A stretch of DNA of 64,000 bases from Flavobacteriales bacterium (lineage in GTDB: Bacteria; Bacteroidota; Bacteroidia; Flavobacteriales_F; PHOS-HE28): contig JADJXF010000024.1 in NCBI GenBank assembly GCA_016715995.1, positions 5,290 through 69,289 on the forward strand, given 5' to 3'. Positions 37,377 through 46,406 of the stretch are shown in pieces. The notes beneath the pieces were generated by a model that had not been told where the DNA came from, searched no databases, and saw only the letters and a program-made list of their open reading frames with translations. Position numbers and translations under genes: made by a program. Position 1 is the first letter of the stretch. Every line of letters begins with the position of its first letter.

Positions 37377-38828
37377 CTACCTCCACCCACCTCCCAGCGC
37401 TTTGTACATATCCACCATCGCGTTCAGCTGCTGCTTCTTCGTCTCCACCAACTCGAATCGTGATTCGAGCGCATCGCGCTGGGTGAGCAGCACCTCCATG
37501 TAATCGGCGCGGGCGGAACGGAAGAGGTTCGACGAGATCGTGATCGAACTGGAAAGCGCATCCACCTGCTGCGCGCGCAGGTCGTAGCTGCGACGCAGGT
37601 TCTGGATATTCGAGAGCTGGTTCACCACTTCCACATAAGCGTTCAGCACCGCGCGTTCATAGTCATACACGGCTTGGAGTTGACGCGCGTTGGCGCCTGC
37701 ATAGGTGGCCCTGATCGCGTTCCTGTTGATGAGCGGCGCCACAAGGTCACCGGCCACGTTGTAGAGCAGTGATGCAGGCGTTTCCGTGAGCAGCGAGGCT
37801 TCGAATGCATTCAAGCCGACACCGGCGGTAAGACGCACCGACGGATAGCAGTTCGCGCGCGCCGCCTTCACTTCGAGCTTGGCTGCGGCCAGCTCCAGCT
37901 CAGCCTTGCGGATGTCCGGACGGTATGACAGCAGTTGTGATGGAAGGCCGGCATAGACTGTATCGGGGATGAGACCTGAGAACGCCGCCGAATTGCGTTG
38001 CACGGATCTTGGATAGCGGCCAACCAGGAAGTTTATGCGATTCTCCGTCTCCACGATGCGCTGCTGGATGTCGAACTGGACACTGCGGTTCTTCAGCACC
38101 TCCGCCTCGAAGCGTCGCACGGCCAGCTCGGTGACCTTGGCCGCCTGCTTCTCCATCCGCACGATCTCCAGCGCGTCCTGCTGGATGGCGATGTTGGTCC
38201 GCAGGATCTCCAACTGATTGTCCAGCGCCATGAGCTCGTAGTACGAGTTGGCGATCTCCGCCACCAGGTTGGTGACCATGAAGTTCCGGCCCTCCACGGT
38301 TCCGAGGTAGCGCAGTACAGCGGCCTGTTTGGCATTGCGCAGCTTCTTCCAGATGTCCAACTCCCATGAGGCACGCACACCCACCATGAAATCCGGCAGC
38401 GGCTCGGGGAACCTGGTGTCGTGATCGATCTCCAAGCTGTGTTCCACCGCTCCATTGCGCGTGAACTCGCCCACCTTCTCTGCACCAGCGGCCGCACTGA
38501 AGTCCACGAAGGGCAGGTACTCCCCTTTACGAGCCCGCACCTCGCTCTGGGCGATGGTGATCTCCTGCAGCATGATGTTCAGTTCCTGATTGTTGGCCAG
38601 GGCACTGTCGATGAGCGCACGGAGGTCCGGGTCGGTGAAGAACTGCCGCCAACTCTTCGTTGCGGCGTCCGTGGTGTCGTTCGAGCCAGCATACGTGGCA
38701 GGCTCGGTCTTCAGGGCTTCACGCACCTGCAGCGATGGCACACAGGATGACAGGGAAAGCAATGCCAGCAGGCATGCGCTCGCGAAGCGGTTGGTTGACC
38801 GGCTCATGGTTCCCGTGCAGTGCATCAT
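37377..38828 (-). CDS. Outer-membrane efflux lipoprotein (OprM/NodT family)
   Basis: 483 residues. ATG 38828 overlaps the pump stop by 4 bp (ATGA); ATG 38807 (MSRSTNRFASACLLALLSLSSC-V) would start right at the lipoprotein signal. Two repeated OEP halves are visible, with SWRQFFTDPDLRALIDSALANN then QELNIMLQEITIAQSEVRARKG at the front, and later YRPDIRKAELELAAAKLEVKAARA. Forms the outer-membrane channel of the tripartite HAE1 pump encoded just upstream. Confidence 0.92.
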   Translation of the reverse strand: MMHCTGTMSRSTNRFASACLLALLSLSSCVPSLQVREALKTEPATYAGSNDTTDAATKSWRQFFTDPDLRALIDSALANNQELNIMLQEITIAQSEVRARKGEYLPFVDFSAAAGAEKVGEFTRNGAVEHSLEIDHDTRFPEPLPDFMVGVRASWELDIWKKLRNAKQAAVLRYLGTVEGRNFMVTNLVAEIANSYYELMALDNQLEILRTNIAIQQDALEIVRMEKQAAKVTELAVRRFEAEVLKNRSVQFDIQQRIVETENRINFLVGRYPRSVQRNSAAFSGLIPDTVYAGLPSQLLSYRPDIRKAELELAAAKLEVKAARANCYPSVRLTAGVGLNAFEASLLTETPASLLYNVAGDLVAPLINRNAIRATYAGANARQLQAVYDYERAVLNAYVEVVNQLSNIQNLRRSYDLRAQQVDALSSSITISSNLFRSARADYMEVLLTQRDALESRFELVETKKQQLNAMVDMYKALGGGWR

Positions 38829-41800
38829 GGCTTCCTTCGCTTCAGGAGATCCTTCAACCGCGCGTTCAGGGATCGGATCACCTCCTTCGATTCGATGGCC
38901 TCTTCGCTCTTGCGCACGAACTCCTCCGACACCGGTTCATCGCGCTCGTCGCTGATGAGCTTGCGGCCTTCAATCAAGGTAGCGAACACGTAGTAAAGGC
39001 CAGGAATCACGAGCACACCGATCACCGTGCCGACCAACATGCCCCCCAACGAGGATGAACCGATCGTGCGGTTGCCGATTGCACCAGCGCCCGATGCGAG
39101 CACCAAGGGGATGAGGCCAGCTACGAAGGCGAAGGAGGTCATGAGGATCGGGCGGAACCGCGCCTTCGATCCTTCGATGGCAGCTTCCAGCACGGTCGCG
39201 CCGGCGCGCTGCCTCTGTACTGCGAACTCCACGATGAGCACCGCGTTCTTGCCCAGCAGGCCGATGAGCATGATGATGCCAATCTGCGCGTACACGTCGT
39301 TCGCCAGGCCCATGGCCTTCAGCAACAGGAAGGAGCCCAGCACACCGACCGGCAGGGATAGGATGACCACCAAGGGCAGCACGAAGCTCTCATACTGGGC
39401 AGCGAGCACGAGATACACGAAAATGAGAACCACGATGAAGATGTAAATGGCCTCGTTCCCGCGCTTCGCCTCATCATACGAAAGGCCCTCCCATGCGATG
39501 TCGTAGCCGCGCGGCAAGGATTCCCGAGCCACTTCCTGGATCGCCTTGATGGCGTCCCCACTGGTGTAGCCCTCCACCGAAAGCCCGCGGATGGTGGCCG
39601 AGTTGTATAGGTTGTAGCGCGTGATCTCGTTTGGACCCAGGCGCTTCTCGAAGCGCATGAACGAGGAGTACGGCACCATCTCCCCTTCCTCGTTCTTCAC
39701 GAACAGATCCGTGAGGTCCGTGGGAAAGCGACGGTACTCCGGCGCGGCCTGGGCGTATACCTTGAAGAAGCGGCCGAAGCGGATGAAGCCCTGTTCGTAG
39801 GTGCTGCCGATGAGGATGTTCAGGTTCTCCACCGCCTTGCCGATGGACACGCCCTTCTGCATGGCCATCTCGTTGTCGATGATCATCTCGTACTGCGGGA
39901 AGTTCGCCGCGTAGAAGGTGAACAGTCCAGTGAGTTCTTTGCGTTCACCCAGCGCGGCCATGAACTCGTTGTTGATGCGCTCGAACTCGTGGTAGTCGGT
40001 GCCGTTCGTCTTGTCGAGCATGCGCAGAGAGAAACCGGCCGATGAGCCGAATCCCGGAACGGCGGGTGGTTCGAAGTACTCGATGATGGCACCGAGGTCC
40101 TTGGTCTTCTCCTCGAGCTCCTCCATCACCTCGTGTACGTCCTTGTCGCGCTCGTGCCAAGGCTTAAGGTCGATGAGGCAGGTGCCCGCGTTGGATCCGC
40201 GGCCCTCGGTCATGATCTCGTAACCGGCCAAGGACGAGACCGACTCCACCTCGGGAATCTCCTCACAGATCTTCATCAGGTCCTGCGCCACCTTGTTGGT
40301 CGTCTCCAACGTGGAGCCGGGCGGGGTTTGCACGATGGCGTAGATCGTGCCTTGGTCCTCACTGGGGATGAAGCCCGCCGGCAATACCAGGTTGGCCAGG
40401 TAGATGGCCACGCAGAAGCCGGCCAGCGCACCGAAGGTGAGCACGCGCCGCATCGCGATCCTGTTGAGCACGGCCACGTAGCGACCGGTCAAACGCTCGA
40501 ACCATCGGTTGAAGGCGTCGATGAAGCGGTCCATGATGGACTTTCTCCGCGCATTGGTATGGGGCTTCATCAACATGGCGCAGAGCACTGGTGTGAGAGT
40601 GAGCGCAACAACGGCGGAGATGATGATGGAACCGGCCATGGTGATGGAGAACTGCCGGTAGAACACCCCGACCGGGCCGGTCATGAACGAGATGGGGATG
40701 AAGACCGAGACCATCACCAGCGTGATCGCGATGATGGCTCCACTGATCTCGCCCATCACCTCCTTCACCGCAGCGTAAGGCGTGAGCAAGTGGTTGCCTT
40801 CCATCTTGGCGTGGACCGCCTCCACCACCACGATGGCGTTGTCCACCACGATACCGATGGCAAGCACCAGCGCGAAGAGCGTGATCAGGTTGATCGAAAG
40901 CCCGAATAGCTGCATGACGAAGAATGCGCCGATCAAGGACACCGGTACGGCGAGTATGGGGATCAACGTAGAACGCCAATCGCCCAGGAAAAGGAAGACC
41001 ACAAGCGCCACCAGGATGAAAGCATCGCGCAGCGTGTGCAAGACCTGCTCGATGGAGGCATCGAGGAAGGTGCTCACGTCGTAGCTCACCTTGTAGCCGA
41101 TGCCCGGCGGCATGAACTCGGCCTGTTCCTTCAGCTTCTCCTTCACCTGCGCAATCACCTCGCTCGCATTGCTGCCGAGCGTCTGCTTCAGCACGATGGA
41201 AGCCGAGGGCTTTCCATCGAGGTTGGAGTAGATGTCGAAGAACTCGCTGCCCAGCTCCACATCAGCGATGTCTCGCAACTTGATCATCTCGCCTTCCTCG
41301 TTGGCGCGGATGATGATGTTGCGGTACTGCTCGGGCTCGTTGTACTGGCCCTGGTAAATCAGCACGTACTCCAGCGATTGGGATTCGATGCCGGAGCTCT
41401 GGCCGAGGCGTCCGGGCCGTGCGATCAGGCTCTGCTCCTCCATGGCCTTCATCACTTCCTCCGCGCTGATGTTGTAGGCGCGCATGCGATCAGGCTTCAT
41501 CCAGATGCGCATGGCGTACTTGCGGCTGCCGAGGATCTGCGCCTGCGCCACACCGGGGATCCGCTGGATCTCCGGGATCAATTGCGTGAACGCATAGTTG
41601 TACAGGAAGAGCTCGTCCGCGTCCTCTCCGTTGCCGAAGAGGTTCACATACATGAGCATGCTCGGCTGCACCGGGGTGATAATCACACCTTCGCGCTGCA
41701 CCAGCAAAGGCAGGTTGGGCATCACCTGGTCCACGCGTGTCTTCACGCGCACCACGGCCTCATTGGGATCGGTGCCAGGTTCGAAGATCACGCGGATAGT

Positions 41801-42064
41801 TCCCTCGCCAGCGCTCGTGGCGTCCGAGGCGATGTAGCGCATGCCCTGCACACCGTTGATCGCCGTTTCCAATTGGATGATGGTGGACTTCGTGAGCACG
41901 TCCGCGCTGGAGCCCGGGTAGGCGATGAAGATGTTCACCGTGGTGGGCGCGATCTCCGGGAACTGCGCGGTGGGCAGCTGCATCATGGCGAGCCCGCCGA
42001 CGAAGAGGATCAGCACCGAGATGACGATGGCCAGTACCGGCCGTTGGATGAAATTCCTGAACAT
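38825..42064 (-). CDS. HAE1-family RND efflux pump (AcrB-like)
   Basis: 1079 residues, full length. It begins MFRNFIQRPVLAIVISVLILFVGG. It shows GIVVDNAIVVVEAVHAKMEG (the proton-relay Asp pair), multiple helices in two halves and the conserved GLLGKNAVLIVEFA in the second half. HAE1 pumps are hydrophobe/amphiphile exporters (drugs, detergents) driven by proton flow. Between adaptor (23 bp) and outer-membrane channel genes. Confidence 0.95.
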   Translation of the reverse strand: MFRNFIQRPVLAIVISVLILFVGGLAMMQLPTAQFPEIAPTTVNIFIAYPGSSADVLTKSTIIQLETAINGVQGMRYIASDATSAGEGTIRVIFEPGTDPNEAVVRVKTRVDQVMPNLPLLVQREGVIITPVQPSMLMYVNLFGNGEDADELFLYNYAFTQLIPEIQRIPGVAQAQILGSRKYAMRIWMKPDRMRAYNISAEEVMKAMEEQSLIARPGRLGQSSGIESQSLEYVLIYQGQYNEPEQYRNIIIRANEEGEMIKLRDIADVELGSEFFDIYSNLDGKPSASIVLKQTLGSNASEVIAQVKEKLKEQAEFMPPGIGYKVSYDVSTFLDASIEQVLHTLRDAFILVALVVFLFLGDWRSTLIPILAVPVSLIGAFFVMQLFGLSINLITLFALVLAIGIVVDNAIVVVEAVHAKMEGNHLLTPYAAVKEVMGEISGAIIAITLVMVSVFIPISFMTGPVGVFYRQFSITMAGSIIISAVVALTLTPVLCAMLMKPHTNARRKSIMDRFIDAFNRWFERLTGRYVAVLNRIAMRRVLTFGALAGFCVAIYLANLVLPAGFIPSEDQGTIYAIVQTPPGSTLETTNKVAQDLMKICEEIPEVESVSSLAGYEIMTEGRGSNAGTCLIDLKPWHERDKDVHEVMEELEEKTKDLGAIIEYFEPPAVPGFGSSAGFSLRMLDKTNGTDYHEFERINNEFMAALGERKELTGLFTFYAANFPQYEMIIDNEMAMQKGVSIGKAVENLNILIGSTYEQGFIRFGRFFKVYAQAAPEYRRFPTDLTDLFVKNEEGEMVPYSSFMRFEKRLGPNEITRYNLYNSATIRGLSVEGYTSGDAIKAIQEVARESLPRGYDIAWEGLSYDEAKRGNEAIYIFIVVLIFVYLVLAAQYESFVLPLVVILSLPVGVLGSFLLLKAMGLANDVYAQIGIIMLIGLLGKNAVLIVEFAVQRQRAGATVLEAAIEGSKARFRPILMTSFAFVAGLIPLVLASGAGAIGNRTIGSSSLGGMLVGTVIGVLVIPGLYYVFATLIEGRKLISDERDEPVSEEFVRKSEEAIESKEVIRSLNARLKDLLKRRKP

Positions 42065-42087
42065 GGCTCAGCTGTTTCCGTGCGCGA

Positions 42088-43230
42088 TCATTCGGCGTAG
42101 AGGTCCAGGTGCTTCATCACGGAATCGGGAGCGATGAACGCGTAATCCACCTTCGCTGCGTCCTTCACCTTGCGCAGGCCTTCCAGCAGGATGCGATCAT
42201 CCTTCTTGAGCCCCTCGCTCACCACGAAGAGGTGCTGCAGCTCCGGGCCGATTCCGATCCGTGCGGTGTGCAACACGCTGTCCTTGTCGATCACGAAGAC
42301 GTAGCGGTGGTCGAGCACTTCGAAGGTGGCCTTCTGGGGGATCAGCAGCACGCCCTTCAGATCGGAATCCATCAGGATGTTGCCCGTCTCGCCGTGTCGC
42401 AACAGCCGCTCGGGATTCGGGAATGTGGCCCGGAAAGCGATGTTGCCGGTGGTGTTGTTGAAGTCGGATTCGATGGCGGTGATCTCGCCTGTATGATCGA
42501 ACTCTTCCCCGTTGGCCATCTTCAGCTTCACTTGGGTGCCGTTTCCAGCCCGCGCGCTCTTCTGGTAGGCCAGGTACTCGGTTTCGGGCACGTTGAAATA
42601 GACCCACATGGCACTGTTGTCTGATAGCTCCGTGAGCAGTTCGCCCTCGTCCAGGAAGCTGCCCTTCCGCACATGGAAGCGACCCACGATGCCCTCGAAA
42701 GGCGCGTGGATCTCGGTGAAGCCCAGGTGGGCCTGGGCCATGTTCAATTCCGCCTTCGCCTTATCGTAGCGGGCGCTGGCCATCGCCAGTTCGTTCGGCG
42801 ACACCACGTTGCTATCGGCCAATGACTTGGTATTGCGGTACTCGATCTCCGCGAACTCCGCTTCGGCCTTCGCCCTGTCAACCTCCGCTTGGTACAGCAC
42901 CGGCTGGATCCGGAACATCAGCTGCCCCTCCTTCACGTACTGTCCCTCATCCACCAGAATTTCCTTCAAGTAGCCTTTCTCCATGGCCCGCAGCTCAATG
43001 TGCTGCTCGGAATGGATCTGGCATACATACTCGTGCGCGACCGATGTGTCGGTCAAAAGCGGACTGGTAGCGGGATAGCGGCCTTGCGCGTGGCCTTCGT
43101 GTTCCTCGTCGTGGTCCCCGCCGCACGCGGCGAACAGGGTGAGCACGGCGGCGGTCAAGATCGCTGAGAGAAAAGCTGAACCGTGCTGGTTGAACGCACG
43201 ATGGCCCTTCGATCCTTCGATATGGAGCAT
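42088..43230 (-). CDS. RND periplasmic adaptor (AcrA-like lipoprotein)
   Basis: 380 residues from ATG 43230. Signal with lipobox TLFAAC-GGDHDEEHEGH; the mature N-terminus is His/acidic. Adaptor layout: ELRAMEKGYLKEILVDEGQYVKEGQLMFRIQPVLYQAEVDRA, coiled hairpin, EIHAPFEGIVGRFHVRKGSFLDEGELLTEL, barrel, and C-terminal membrane-proximal part (GVLLIPQKATFEVLDHRYVFV). First gene of the adaptor-pump-channel operon. Confidence 0.92.
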   Translation of the reverse strand: MLHIEGSKGHRAFNQHGSAFLSAILTAAVLTLFAACGGDHDEEHEGHAQGRYPATSPLLTDTSVAHEYVCQIHSEQHIELRAMEKGYLKEILVDEGQYVKEGQLMFRIQPVLYQAEVDRAKAEAEFAEIEYRNTKSLADSNVVSPNELAMASARYDKAKAELNMAQAHLGFTEIHAPFEGIVGRFHVRKGSFLDEGELLTELSDNSAMWVYFNVPETEYLAYQKSARAGNGTQVKLKMANGEEFDHTGEITAIESDFNNTTGNIAFRATFPNPERLLRHGETGNILMDSDLKGVLLIPQKATFEVLDHRYVFVIDKDSVLHTARIGIGPELQHLFVVSEGLKKDDRILLEGLRKVKDAAKVDYAFIAPDSVMKHLDLYAE

Positions 43231-43358
43231 GCTTCGGTAGATGAACGGGAATGATGAAACCTTGAGGCCCGGCGGGGAACCGCTCATCGCGTTCTCCCCT
43301 GGAACTACGGCTCAATACCTGAGAAGGCATGAGCGAATAGGGCGGCCGAGTGCCACCG

Positions 43359-43378
43359 CACCCAGCTATGGCTGGGTG
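43359..43378 (-). terminator. Perfect 8-bp hairpin
   Basis: cacccagc tatg gctgggtg. It lies 13 bp after the stop of the small exported hypothetical gene and before the efflux operon. There is no strong T-run on the minus strand, so it is a tentative terminator. Confidence 0.45.
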
Positions 43379-43390
43379 ATAGTCCAGAAC

Positions 43391-43681
43391 TCAGGGCGCC
43401 GAAGGGAAGCGTCCGGCTGTGGGGAGCGGCGGATCGCACTTGCGATCAGGCTCCGTCAGAGCCCGTTCCGCTGGCACGTCCGATCGCACATCCCGCACCA
43501 GCGCTATCAATTGGAAAGTGGGCAGGTCTAGGCCGGTGGGCACATCCACCTTGCACTCGGCATCATTAACCCCGAGGCTGATCATTTCAGCCACCTGCGT
43601 TTGCCCTCCCGCCTTCAGCATCAGCGGATGGCAGAACTGCAGCCCTAGCATGACCGTGCAGGCCAGCAGCAGGTTCTTCAT
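43391..43681 (-). CDS. Small exported hypothetical protein
   Basis: About 96 residues from ATG 43681. N-terminal signal-like stretch (KNLLLACTVMLGLQF). The rest has two Cys (AECKV, DRKCDPP) and no recognisable domain. No homologous family was recognised. Followed by a hairpin, which supports a real transcription unit. Confidence 0.45.
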   Translation of the reverse strand: MKNLLLACTVMLGLQFCHPLMLKAGGQTQVAEMISLGVNDAECKVDVPTGLDLPTFQLIALVRDVRSDVPAERALTEPDRKCDPPLPTAGRFPSAP

Positions 43682-43991
43682 ACGGAGGTGTTCCATGCCG
43701 AAAGGACCAAATCGGGTGCGAACGTAGGTCGGTGCGTATTCCGATCCACGGACCTTAACAGATTATTACCAAAGGAGGATGCAGGTTCGGCGAACGCATT
43801 TTGGATCCGTGGCCGACCCCTGAAACGCAGCTCGCCTTTCGTCCCCGGCGCAATGCTGGCAATGATCATTACGTCCAGATAGCCGCTGAATCGTAGAATG
43901 AAGAATGGAAAATGATCAATTGCGAAGCCAACGATCACGCCAGACCATGGCCATTCTACTTTCTGCGGTTCTGCATTCAACATTCTTCATT

Positions 43992-44432
43992 TCATCCCGT
44001 CCACTCCGCCCAACTCGTCGCCGTCTCCTGCAAGCGTGCCGCGCTGAGCTTCACCCCGGCCGGCAGCTTCGGCACCAGCTCATCAACAATAGCCAACAGG
44101 ATGTTCTCGCACGTGGGCTGGTAGCTCGTGAAGATCACCCGGCCGAAGAGCGCGTTGGATAGATCAATGGAGCCCTTCTCCCGCTCGTGAAGGAAGAGCG
44201 CATGGTCATAGCGCTCCACAATAGGCTTCACCATCCGCTTCAGGTCGGCGAAGTCGATGACCATGCCGTCCTTGGGGTGGCCAGGCGCAACCGCGGGGAT
44301 GCCGCTGATCGTGATATCCAGCACGTAGCTGTGGCCGTGGATATTGGCACACTGGCCATCGTGGCAGCGGAGGGCGTGGGCCATCTCGAAGCTGAAGCGT
44401 TTGGTGACGCGGACGGATCGGGGTGCGTTCAT
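43992..44432 (-). CDS. queD: 6-carboxytetrahydropterin synthase / PTPS family
   Basis: 146 residues. Zn-site His are seen in SFEMAHALR and HGHSYVLDI, the catalytic Cys in CHDGQCANIHGH, and the family's GMVIDFADLKRMVKPIVERYDHALF. It makes 6-carboxy-tetrahydropterin from dihydroneopterin triphosphate in queuosine synthesis. A slightly longer C-terminal part than the shortest QueD. Other queuosine genes are not in the window. Confidence 0.9.
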   Translation of the reverse strand: MNAPRSVRVTKRFSFEMAHALRCHDGQCANIHGHSYVLDITISGIPAVAPGHPKDGMVIDFADLKRMVKPIVERYDHALFLHEREKGSIDLSNALFGRVIFTSYQPTCENILLAIVDELVPKLPAGVKLSAARLQETATSWAEWTG

Positions 44433-44567
44433 GGCCGCGAAGATCCGATTTCGATTGGATGCGAGGCCTCGGCATGCACCGCTGCTGCGGTGCGAGGAAC
44501 AGCCTGTGGTTGAAAGCCCTGACGATGATCACCAAGACGTTCATAGGCACCCAATAGCTTCGCCGAC

Positions 44568-46199
44568 GTGAGCAAGGAATTCGTTCCCAAGCTCCTCACC
44601 ACGCTGCGTTCCGGCTATACCCGGCAGCAGTTCGGCAGGGATGTGATGGCAGGTGTGATCGTCGGCATCGTGGCGCTGCCGTTGGCCATCGCCTTCGCCA
44701 TTGCTTCAGGCGTACCACCCGAGAAAGGCCTGATCACCGCTGTGGTAGCGGGCTTCTTCATCAGCGCCTTCGGCGGAAGCCGTGTGCAGATCGGCGGTCC
44801 CACCGGCGCCTTCATCGTCATCGTGTACGGCATCGTGCAGGAGCATGGCCTCGCAGGGCTCACCATGGCCACCTTCATGGCCGGCCTGCTGCTCATCGCC
44901 ATGGGCCTGCTGCGCTTCGGCGCGCTGCTGCGCTATTTCCCGCACACCCTCATCGTGGGCTTCACCACGGGAATCGCCGTCATCATCTTCTCCGCGCAGA
45001 TCAACGACCTATTTGGGCTTCGCATCGCGCAAGTTCCTGCCGGCTTTGTGGAGAAGTGGCCGGTCTACTTCCGTTCCAGCGGCATCGACTCCACCAGCGC
45101 CGCCATCGGCCTGGGCACCATCGCGGTCACGGTGCTCTCCGGGCGCTTCATCAAGCTGGTGCCCGGATCGCTCATCGCCATTGTACTGGCCACCGTGGCA
45201 TCGCAAGTGTTGCACCTGCCCGTAGACACCATCGGCTCGCGCTTCGGCGGCATCCCGGATACGCTGCCACTCCCCTCTTTCCAAGCGGTTGACCTAGGCA
45301 CGGTGAAGGAATTGTTCCGCCCGGCACTGGCCATCGCGCTGCTTGGCGGCATCGAGTCGCTGCTCAGCGCCGTGGTGGCTGACGGCTCCATCGGCGGACG
45401 GCACCGCAGCAACATGGAGCTGGTGGCGCAGGGCGGCGCCAACATGCTATCCGCGCTCTTCGGCGGCATCCCTGCCACTGGCGCCATTGCCCGCACGGCC
45501 ACCAACATCAAGAACGGCGGCCGCACACCGGTGGCTGGCATCGTGCATGCCATCGTGCTGCTCGCGATCATGCTCGTGGCCGGCAAATGGGCCGCCATGA
45601 TCCCCATGGCCTGCTTGGCGGGCATCCTGGTGGTGGTGGCTTGGAACATGGCGGAGCTGCACGGCTTCATCGCAGTGTTCCGCACCAGCCGGCACGACAT
45701 GGCGGTGCTCCTCGCCACCTTCCTGCTCACGGTCTTCGTGGACCTCATCGTGGCCATCGAGGTGGGCATGGTGCTGGCCGCCTTCCTCTTCATGAAGCGC
45801 ATGAGCGATGTGTTGGTGCTGAAGCCACTGACGGATCCCGGCAATCAGGGCGATGCCTTGCTCGAATCGGAACTGGGTCGTATTCCCAAAGGAGTCCTGG
45901 TCTACGAGATCAACGGCCCGCTCTTCTTCGGCGCGGCGCAGACCTTCGTGGACACCCTGAAGACCATTGGCGATGGCCACCGCATGCTCATCCTTCGCAT
46001 GCGGCACGTGCCCTTCATCGATGCCACCGGCCTGCACCGGTTGCACGACATCATTCAGACGCTGCGGAAGCGAAAGGTGGATGTGCAACTCGTGGAGGTG
46101 ATGCCGGAGGTGCGCGGGGCACTTCTGAGGGCCGGCATCCTCAGTGCCGATGAACAGTCGGCCACCATGGAAGAAGCGCTTGCGCGGGTGAAGCGCTGA
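44568..46199 (+). CDS. SulP-family inorganic anion transporter
   Basis: 543 residues from GTG 44568. Many membrane helices with SulP features (GRDVMAGVIVGIVALPLAIAFAIASGVPPEKGL; GGSRVQIGGPTGAF) and a C-terminal STAS domain (~430-543; LILRMRHVPFIDATGLHRLHDI). Members move sulfate, bicarbonate or other anions. Converges with the MBL/rhodanese gene, which handles sulfane sulfur, but this does not prove sulfate as substrate. Confidence 0.9.
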   Translation: MSKEFVPKLLTTLRSGYTRQQFGRDVMAGVIVGIVALPLAIAFAIASGVPPEKGLITAVVAGFFISAFGGSRVQIGGPTGAFIVIVYGIVQEHGLAGLTMATFMAGLLLIAMGLLRFGALLRYFPHTLIVGFTTGIAVIIFSAQINDLFGLRIAQVPAGFVEKWPVYFRSSGIDSTSAAIGLGTIAVTVLSGRFIKLVPGSLIAIVLATVASQVLHLPVDTIGSRFGGIPDTLPLPSFQAVDLGTVKELFRPALAIALLGGIESLLSAVVADGSIGGRHRSNMELVAQGGANMLSALFGGIPATGAIARTATNIKNGGRTPVAGIVHAIVLLAIMLVAGKWAAMIPMACLAGILVVVAWNMAELHGFIAVFRTSRHDMAVLLATFLLTVFVDLIVAIEVGMVLAAFLFMKRMSDVLVLKPLTDPGNQGDALLESELGRIPKGVLVYEINGPLFFGAAQTFVDTLKTIGDGHRMLILRMRHVPFIDATGLHRLHDIIQTLRKRKVDVQLVEVMPEVRGALLRAGILSADEQSATMEEALARVKR

Positions 46200-46406
46200 G
46201 CGGCGTTCGCATCAACCACGGCACGCTTCCGTCTTGCATGTAGTAGTGGCCGCCACGCACGCGGGCTTTCACCGGATGCCCATCGGCGGCGCTACACTCA
46301 TCGAGCCGTTGCTCCAGTGCATGCACGCCGTGCGCGATGCGCGGCAACAGGACGAGCCGACGGCGCAGCCACAGCGCTGCGGCGCATCGTCGGTTTGGTC
46401 TTCAAA

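Noticed and set aside
43896..43990. Inverted aatgaagaatg / cattcttcatt around 43.9 kb
   Set aside because: Arms of 11 bp but about 70 bp apart in AT-rich intergenic DNA next to queD; could be chance or a common intergenic repeat.
46141..46347. 68-codon minus-strand frame between the sulP and MBL/rhodanese genes
   Set aside because: Part of it (VKARVRGGHYYMQDGSVPWL) looks protein-like, but it overlaps the 3' end of the sulP gene and no family was recognised. It may be a remnant.
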